A DNA stretch of 64,000 bases from an uncultured Planctomycetota bacterium (GTDB lineage Bacteria > Planctomycetota > UBA1135 > GCA-002686595): positions 23,864-87,863 of the forward strand of contig CAIYPP010000032.1 in assembly GCA_903928115.1 (NCBI GenBank). Direction: 5' to 3'. The translations under genes and the position numbers were made by a program. This document shows, in pieces, positions 58,842 through 64,000 of this stretch. Numbering within the stretch: the stretch's first letter is position 1; the number at the start of each line of letters is the position of its first letter. The notes beneath the pieces were generated by a model. It did not search any database. It saw only the letters and a program-made list of their open reading frames with translations, and was not told where the DNA came from.

Positions 58842-59803
58842 CGTTCTACTGTCTCCAGCCGATCCGCGTCGCCACCGGAGAATCGCAGGAACCAAAGGAT
58901 CGTCATCTTCCACGCCGCCGGCGTGCTCTCGCGCGAAAACAGACCCAAGAGCAGCGAGAGCGACGCGGTGTCCCGTGCGCGCTCGTAGCGCACAAGCAAC
59001 GGGATCGAGAACCCCTTGAGCTCCTGCTCGCGGCGCGAGAGCGGCGCGCGCACCGAAGTCACGGCGCCTCCGCGCACGACCTCGAGCTCCAGAGCCGAGT
59101 CCTCTTTCGCCGATCGAATCGCGTCGAGCAGCACCTGCGGATGTCCCACTTCACGGCCGTCGACCGCGCGCACGAGATCGCCGTAGCCGATGCCCGCGCT
59201 ACGCCACGGGCTCTCGCGCGTCAGGCCGACGACGACGGCGCCAGCGCCGGGTCCGAGCGCCGCAGCGCGCGCCTCGACCTCGGTCGCGCCTCGGACGACG
59301 ACGCCGACGCGCCGTTCCTCGCGGAGGCGCTCCGTGGCGACGCGCTCGGCTGCGTGCACGCGTGCGACGGTCTCGATGCGAAACACGCGCTCGGCTCCCG
59401 CGCGATCGACGACGAGCGCGAGAGGCGCGCCGGGCTCGGTCTCCAGCTCGATCCTTCGCCAGTCACTCGGCCAGTGCAACGCCGTGGTCTGCGCGGCGCG
59501 AACTTCGAGCACGAGATCGCCGACCTCGAGCCCGGCGGCGTCCGCGGGCGAGTTCTCGACGACCCCCGTCACGACGACGCCCTCGGGCTCGCCCGAGAGT
59601 TGGTCGAGCGAAGTACGCGAGTCACCGACGACGAGCCCCGTGAACGAGCCCTTCGGAAGGGCGAGGCGCGCTGCCTCGTCCGCGGGCTCGCCCATGCGCT
59701 CGAGCGGCTCCTCCATCGCGGCGAGCGGCGGCGGAGTGCTGGGGAGCTGCGCGGACTTGCAGGCCGCGAGCGAGGCGAGGAAGAGCAGGGGAAAGGACTT
59801 CAT
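58838..59803 (-). CDS. Lipoprotein with two PDZ domains
   Basis: 321 residues from ATG 59803 (ATGA overlap), lipobox LAAC with Cys near residue 15. First PDZ about residues 65-150 (GVVENSPADAAGLEVGDLVLEV); second about 170-260 (VVVGLTRESPWRSAGIGYGDLVRAVDGREV). No protease domain accompanies them, so it may be an adaptor that binds protein C-termini outside the inner membrane. C-terminal LSLLLGLFSRESTPAAWKMTILWFLRF is hydrophobic and may contact the membrane. Second gene of the six-gene run. Confidence 0.87.
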   Translation of the reverse strand: MKSFPLLFLASLAACKSAQLPSTPPPLAAMEEPLERMGEPADEAARLALPKGSFTGLVVGDSRTSLDQLSGEPEGVVVTGVVENSPADAAGLEVGDLVLEVRAAQTTALHWPSDWRRIELETEPGAPLALVVDRAGAERVFRIETVARVHAAERVATERLREERRVGVVVRGATEVEARAAALGPGAGAVVVGLTRESPWRSAGIGYGDLVRAVDGREVGHPQVLLDAIRSAKEDSALELEVVRGGAVTSVRAPLSRREQELKGFSIPLLVRYERARDTASLSLLLGLFSRESTPAAWKMTILWFLRFSGGDADRLETVER

Positions 59804-61668
59804 GGGATGGGACGGCGCACGAGGAGCGCCACCGAGAGCGAGAAGCAGGCGAGCGCCCACAGCGCGGGGACGCCGACGTCTTGGGGCACGAGCCCTGCGA
59901 CGAGCGCGCCATGCTCGAAGGTCGAGTTGCTGATGCCTTGCGCGCGATCCGCGAGGAAGTGCAGGAACGACGTGTCTCCGAGCGGGCTAGGCAAGTAGGC
60001 CGACAGCAGCGAACCCTCGAAACCTGCGCCACGGAGCGCGCCGCGCACGAGGTCGAGCGCGAAGGCGCAGCCGAACGCGAGACCGAGCGCGGCTGCCGCG
60101 GCGCGCGCGACGGTGCCGGCGAGGAGACCGAGGCCCAAGTAGCCCGTGAGCGCTGCGAGCGGGACCAGCACCGCGCGCTGCAAGTCGGGGCGCAGCTCGT
60201 CCGCCGCGACCAGCGGGAACTCCTGACCGTTCGGCAAGATCTCGACCAAGTCGCCGAAGCCGAAGAATGTCGCGGAGAGTCCGAGCGCGCACGCCGCGAG
60301 CAGCGCATAGGAGCCGACGAGCAGGACGAGGCCCGCGAGCGCTTTGCCCGCGAGGACTTCGAAGCGCGTCTGCGGACGCAGCAGCACGTGCCGCAACGTG
60401 TTGCGCGCAAGCTCGCCGGCGATCATCTGGCTCGCGATGCCCGCGAGCGCGAGCGCGAGGAGCGGCAGACCCGTCGCGAGTGCCTTCGCCGACGTACCGA
60501 AGCCTGTGACGGCGGTCGCGCTCGCGAGCTCGCCCGCGGCCACGCGCGCAGCGTCGGCGGCGGCACGGCTGCGCTCGAGCAGCACCGTCCCGGCCGCTGC
60601 TGCGGCAGGCAACGCGAGCAGCAACGGAACCGCCGGTCGCGAGCACAATCGCGAGAGCTCGTAGCGCAAGGTGCGGAAGATCGGCCGCGGCGCCGCGCGG
60701 CGCTCCGTCGGTGCGGCGACCTCGACCGGAGCGTCCTTCGCTTCGACCGGCGCGAGGATGCGCTCGCCGCGCGCGTAGCGCAGGTAGATCTCTTCGAGCG
60801 ACGGCGGACGCGCGCCGAAACGCACGAGTTCCAGCCCCGAACCGACGATCTTGCGCGCGACCTCGCCGCTCGTGCGGGTCCCGAGCTCGAGCTCGAGTCC
60901 GCCGGTCGTGAGAGGCTTCGCGCCGACCTGCAGCTCGGTGAGCAACGCGAGCGCGCGCGCATCGTCCGAAGTCGCGAGCTCGAACCGACCGGGCGAGGCC
61001 GCGAGCAGGTCCGCCGTGAGCGCCTCGACCACGAGCTTCCCGCGGTGCATCACACCGACGCGGTTGCAGAGGTCCGCGAGCTCGTGCAGCTGGTGGCTGG
61101 AGATCAGGATGCTCGCGCCCTCCTCGTGCTGGATGCGCCGCAGCATCTCGCGCATCTCCGCGATGCCCTGCGGGTCGAGGCCGTTGGTCGGCTCGTCGAG
61201 CAGGACGTAGGCGGGCTTTCCGAGCAGCGCTTGAGCGATGCCGAGCCGCTGGCGCATGCCCTGCGAGAACACGGCCACGGGCTTGCGGCCGGTGTGCGCG
61301 AGGCCGACGAGCTCGAGCAAGCGCGCGACCTCCGCACGCGTGGCCTGCGTGGAGAGCCCTTGCAGGCGCGCGAGCAGCGTCAGGTTCGCGGCGGCGTCGA
61401 GCGCAGGCTGAAAGCCGGGCGTCTCGATCAGGCCGCCCATGCGAGCGCGCGCCTCGCGCGGGTGCTCGCGCGCGTCGAAACCATCGACGATGACGCGACC
61501 GGAGTCCGCGCGCTGCAACCCGAGCGCGATGCGCATCGCCGTGGTCTTGCCCGCGCCGTTGTGGCCGATGAAGCCGTAGCAGTCGCCGGGGCGCACATGG
61601 ATCGACACGGAGTCGAGCGCCAACTGCTCGCCGAAGCGGCGCGTGACGGAGACAAGCTGGAGCCCCAT
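59800..61668 (-). CDS. ABC transporter ATPase-permease fusion (NosFY-like)
   Basis: 622 residues from ATG 61668. ATPase domain 1-305: Walker A GHNGAGKTTAM, signature FSQGMRQRLG, Walker B YVLLDEPTNGLDP and switch ILISSHQLHEL. A linker rich in Ala, Pro and Glu (330-350) leads to an ABC-2 permease with about six helices (PLLLALPAAAAAGTVLL, LPLLALALAGIASQMI, LVLLVGSYALLAACALG, PLAALTGYLGLGLLAG). NosF and NosY are normally separate proteins of about 300 and 275 residues, which add up to this length. First gene of the six-gene coupled run. A TTGCAT/GATAAC pair just upstream could be a promoter, but its 19-base spacing is poor. Confidence 0.88.
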   Translation of the reverse strand: MGLQLVSVTRRFGEQLALDSVSIHVRPGDCYGFIGHNGAGKTTAMRIALGLQRADSGRVIVDGFDAREHPREARARMGGLIETPGFQPALDAAANLTLLARLQGLSTQATRAEVARLLELVGLAHTGRKPVAVFSQGMRQRLGIAQALLGKPAYVLLDEPTNGLDPQGIAEMREMLRRIQHEEGASILISSHQLHELADLCNRVGVMHRGKLVVEALTADLLAASPGRFELATSDDARALALLTELQVGAKPLTTGGLELELGTRTSGEVARKIVGSGLELVRFGARPPSLEEIYLRYARGERILAPVEAKDAPVEVAAPTERRAAPRPIFRTLRYELSRLCSRPAVPLLLALPAAAAAGTVLLERSRAAADAARVAAGELASATAVTGFGTSAKALATGLPLLALALAGIASQMIAGELARNTLRHVLLRPQTRFEVLAGKALAGLVLLVGSYALLAACALGLSATFFGFGDLVEILPNGQEFPLVAADELRPDLQRAVLVPLAALTGYLGLGLLAGTVARAAAAALGLAFGCAFALDLVRGALRGAGFEGSLLSAYLPSPLGDTSFLHFLADRAQGISNSTFEHGALVAGLVPQDVGVPALWALACFSLSVALLVRRPIP

Positions 61669-61786
61669 GGGTGCGTTATCCCACAAACGGCGGCGCGAAA
61701 TGCAAGCGCGCGCGGCCACTCCTCGGCCAATTCACCTGCGCCTTGCAGGCCGCATCGTCGCGCGTGCCCCCCGCACGGCGGATCCC

Positions 61787-61792
61787 TATACT
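61787..61792 (+). promoter_or_regulatory. Possible -10 element ahead of the dehydrogenase gene
   Basis: TATACT (5/6 to TATAAT) stands out in GC-rich surroundings, 44 bases before the TTG start. No convincing -35 lies at the right distance. Confidence 0.3.
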
Positions 61793-61836
61793 CCGGACCC
61801 TTTGCCCCGCGCCTTCCCGCCGTCCTAGGACTCACC

Positions 61837-62844
61837 TTGAACCTGCGCATCCTGCACGTTGGCCTCGGCCCCCTCGGCCTGCGCATCCAAGCCGACCTCC
61901 TCACCCGCTCCCTCGGCACCACCGTCGCCGCGGTCGACCCGGCGCCCGGCATCGCGGGCAAGCTGCTGTCCGAGCTCGTCCCCGGCGCCCCCGCCGTGCG
62001 GGTGCAGGCAAGCCTCGACGAGCTCGCGCACGTCGGCGCGATCGACGTGGCCCTCGTCACCACGAGCTCCGACCTGCGCAAGTGCGCGCCGACCTTTCAG
62101 ACGCTGCTCGCGCGCGGAATCCCGTGCGTGTCGACGTGCGAGGAGCTGATCTACCCGTGGCTGCGTCACCGCGAGCTCTCCGACGAGCTCGACCGCTGCG
62201 CCAAGCAGGGCAAGGCGCAGCTCCTCGGCACCGGCGTGAACCCCGGCTTCCTGATGGACGCGCTGCCGGTCTTCGCGACCGCCGTGTGCAACCGCGTCCG
62301 CTCGCTGTCCGTCTTCCGTGTGCAGGACGCGACCCCGCGGCGCGTGCCGTTCCAAAAGAAGATCGGCGCGGGACTCGACCGCGCGGGCTTCGCCAAGGGC
62401 ATCGAGGACGGCTGGCTGCGCCACGTGGGCCTCGGCGAGTCGCTCCACTTCTGCGCCCAGTACCTCGGATTCACCGTCGAGAGCTGGAGCGAGACGATCG
62501 AGCCGGTGATCGCCACCCGCGAGCTCGAGTGCAAGCTCGGCAGGATCGCCATCGGCCAGTGCGCGGGTGTGCGTCAGGTCGCGGTCGGCATCGTCGAAGG
62601 CAGGCCGCTCCTGCGCTACGAGTTCCAAGCGGCGATCGGCCAGAGCGACCCGCACGACCGCGTGCTGCTCGACAGCGACCCGCCGCTCGACCTCGTGGTC
62701 AAGGGCGGCGTCCACGGCGACGTCGCGACCTCGGCGATCGCGCTCAACGCGCTGCGTCCGATCGTGTCGGCCGCGCCCGGTCTGCACACGATGGCGACCG
62801 TTCCGATGCTCGCTTGCTCCGACGCTGGCGTCCGCCGTCGCTGA
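61837..62844 (+). CDS. DapB-like / 2,4-diaminopentanoate dehydrogenase-like oxidoreductase
   Basis: 335 residues from TTG 61837, chosen because AGGA lies 6 bases before it and the product then starts at the Rossmann strand (NLRILHVGLGPLGLRIQADLL); no ATG fits. Further motifs: VALVTTSSDL, GIPCVSTCEELIYPW, LLGTGVNPGFLMDALPVFATAV and RVPFQKKIGAGL. This is the layout of NAD(P)H-dependent amine dehydrogenases related to dihydrodipicolinate reductase. The exact amine substrate is unknown. It is followed 6 bases later by a PLP enzyme gene. Confidence 0.78.
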   Translation: MNLRILHVGLGPLGLRIQADLLTRSLGTTVAAVDPAPGIAGKLLSELVPGAPAVRVQASLDELAHVGAIDVALVTTSSDLRKCAPTFQTLLARGIPCVSTCEELIYPWLRHRELSDELDRCAKQGKAQLLGTGVNPGFLMDALPVFATAVCNRVRSLSVFRVQDATPRRVPFQKKIGAGLDRAGFAKGIEDGWLRHVGLGESLHFCAQYLGFTVESWSETIEPVIATRELECKLGRIAIGQCAGVRQVAVGIVEGRPLLRYEFQAAIGQSDPHDRVLLDSDPPLDLVVKGGVHGDVATSAIALNALRPIVSAAPGLHTMATVPMLACSDAGVRRR

Positions 62845-62850
62845 GCCGCG

Positions 62851-63954
62851 ATGGCGCGCCTGCCGATCGAGTCGAGCCAGAGCTGCAAGGTCGTCCTCGA
62901 CGGCCGCGAGCTCGACTACTTCGGCGGCTGCGGCTACCTCGCGCTCGCTCATCATCCGCGCGTTGTCGAAGCCCTGCGCGCGGGAGCTCTGGTGCACGGC
63001 ATCAGCGCCGGCGCGTCGCGCGAGACGACCGGAAACACTCGCGTACACGAGCTCTTGGAATCCGACCTCGCGCGCATCTTTGGCTGCGAAGCGGCGCTGC
63101 TCTTGCCCGAAGGCTACACCGCCAACCTCGCGGCCGCGCAGGGGCTCGCGCACGACCACGCGGTCGCGCTGATCGACGAGCGTTCCCATCCGAGCCTGTT
63201 CGACGCCGCGGCGATGGCGCGTCTCGAGACCCAGCGCGTCTCCCACGCCGACAGCCGAGCGCTGCGGCGCTCGCTCGACGCCTGCGGGAGCCGTCGCGCG
63301 GTGATCATGACGGACAGCGTGTTCCCGTCGCGTGGGGTCCTCGCTCCGCTGCGCGAGTGGTCCGAGCTCGCGGTCGCGTATCGCGCGACACTGCTCGTCG
63401 ATGATTGCCACGGAACGGGTGTCCTCGGTGCGAGCGGCCGGGGCGCGCTCGAGCACTCGGGCGTCTGCGGCGAGCATGTGCTGCTGACTTCGACGCTCTC
63501 CAAGGCGCTCGGCTGCTACGGCGGGTTCCTCGCGGGCACCGCAGCGCAGGTCGCGCGAGCGCGCGCCGCATCCCATGTGTACGTGGGCACGACTCCGATC
63601 CCGCCTGCGCTCGCGGAGGCTGCGCGAGCCGCACTCGACGTGGCGTTCGGCACGGACGAGCGCATCGCGCAGCTGCGCGCCAATCTGGCCGTGATGCGCG
63701 CGGGGCTCGCGCGGCTCGGCCTCTGCAGCGGCTCCGCGGAACTGCCGGTGTTCGCCTTCGCGCTCGACACCGCCGAGCGCATGCAAAAGCTCGAGGCTGC
63801 CCTGCGCAACGAGGGCATCCTTGCGCCCTACATCCGCTATCCCGGCGGACCTCCGGAGGGCAATTTCCGCATCGTGATCACCGCCGGACACTCGCTCGTG
63901 CAGATCGAGCGCCTGCTCGACGCGCTCGCGCGTCTGCGTCAGGTGGTGGGATGA
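62851..63954 (+). CDS. PLP-dependent alpha-oxoamine-synthase-family enzyme (BioF/KBL-like)
   Basis: 367 residues from ATG 62851. Fold-type I PLP enzyme: DYFGGCGYLALAHHPRV, GASRETTGNTRVHELLE, LLPEGYTANLAAAQ, VDDCHGTGVLGASGRGALEH with the ring-stacking and N1-binding residues, and TSTLSKALGCYGGFLAG with the Schiff-base Lys. These match 8-amino-7-oxononanoate synthase and 2-amino-3-ketobutyrate CoA ligase. Pairing with a DapB-like dehydrogenase is not a biotin arrangement, so a different amino-acid reaction is likely. The next gene starts in an ATGA overlap. Confidence 0.85.
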   Translation: MARLPIESSQSCKVVLDGRELDYFGGCGYLALAHHPRVVEALRAGALVHGISAGASRETTGNTRVHELLESDLARIFGCEAALLLPEGYTANLAAAQGLAHDHAVALIDERSHPSLFDAAAMARLETQRVSHADSRALRRSLDACGSRRAVIMTDSVFPSRGVLAPLREWSELAVAYRATLLVDDCHGTGVLGASGRGALEHSGVCGEHVLLTSTLSKALGCYGGFLAGTAAQVARARAASHVYVGTTPIPPALAEAARAALDVAFGTDERIAQLRANLAVMRAGLARLGLCSGSAELPVFAFALDTAERMQKLEAALRNEGILAPYIRYPGGPPEGNFRIVITAGHSLVQIERLLDALARLRQVVG

Positions 63955-64000
63955 AGCCGCGCTCGCTTCCGGACGCGATGCTCGCCGAGCTCGCGCGCGA
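63951..64000 (+). CDS. Start of an unidentified gene cut by the window edge
   Basis: ATG 63951 overlaps the preceding stop in ATGA and the frame stays open to the edge (MKPRSLPDAMLAELARE). Too short to assign. The tight overlap makes it a third member of the dehydrogenase/PLP-enzyme operon. Confidence 0.5.
   Translation, partial: MKPRSLPDAMLAELAR

Noticed and set aside
59881..61836. Very long plus-strand open frame leading into the dehydrogenase gene
   Set aside because: It is antisense to the ABC fusion gene, has an Arg/Glu/Ala-rich composition typical of high-GC shadow frames, and no family motif appears before the Rossmann strand at 61837.

Overview
The window is a GC-rich (about 70 %), gene-dense bacterial chromosome segment with 53 protein genes called here (two cut by the window edges), three tRNA genes and a tmRNA gene. 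No insertion sequence, integrase, phage gene, CRISPR array or rRNA was seen, and no stretch longer than about 300 bases lacks a gene. GTG starts are common, and 4-base stop/start overlaps (GTGA or ATGA) recur. The best guess for the host is a high-GC member of the Planctomycetota. The grounds are a GreA of 733 residues with a very long N-terminal extension (known from Chlamydiae and other PVC bacteria), a secreted protease ending in a tail I associate with planctomycete exported proteins, FG-GAP proteins, and glycosyltransferase/sulfotransferase genes. This placement is an inference, not a proof.

Layout. 1-7.5 kb: carbohydrate kinase, flippase-like membrane protein, lipoprotein and transketolase in one minus-strand run, then ssrA and smpB, tRNA-Leu, two tiny membrane proteins, rsmG and tRNA-Trp. 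7.6-21.2 kb: RNA and translation housekeeping (pcnB, dusB, an RlmI-like methyltransferase, the large GreA, gluQ, tRNA-Asn), plus an ArsR-methyltransferase fusion directly ahead of ahcY. An amidohydrolase-like protein that has lost its metal ligands also lies here. 21.2-35.5 kb: thpR, a glycan block (two multi-domain GT2 proteins, a methyltransferase, a sulfotransferase), glnS, and two paralogous PMT-like membrane glycosyltransferases around a secreted CGWC thioredoxin-like protein.

35.5-47 kb: envelope lipoprotein, secreted trypsin-like protease, 7Fe ferredoxin, MATE/ANKH-like transporter, DUF983 and YfcC-like genes with a peptidase-like protein whose HExxH has become HNLSH. These are followed by a MamK-like actin, a degenerate-GGDEF coiled-coil protein and an HDOD protein. 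47-53 kb: a NatAB-type ABC exporter, then an SGNH hydrolase / Wzx-like flippase / SGNH hydrolase operon.

52.9-61.7 kb is the most unusual part. Six minus-strand genes are joined by five successive overlaps of exactly 4 bases: a fused ABC ATPase-permease, a double-PDZ lipoprotein, two FG-GAP (beta-propeller) proteins, an HD-domain protein, and a NosD-like beta-helix protein with a C-terminal PA14 domain. This looks like a NosDFY-type export or assembly machine without a nitrous-oxide reductase nearby, and may be an undescribed envelope system. The right edge starts a plus-strand operon with a DapB-like/diaminopentanoate-dehydrogenase-like enzyme, a BioF/KBL-family PLP enzyme and a cut third gene.
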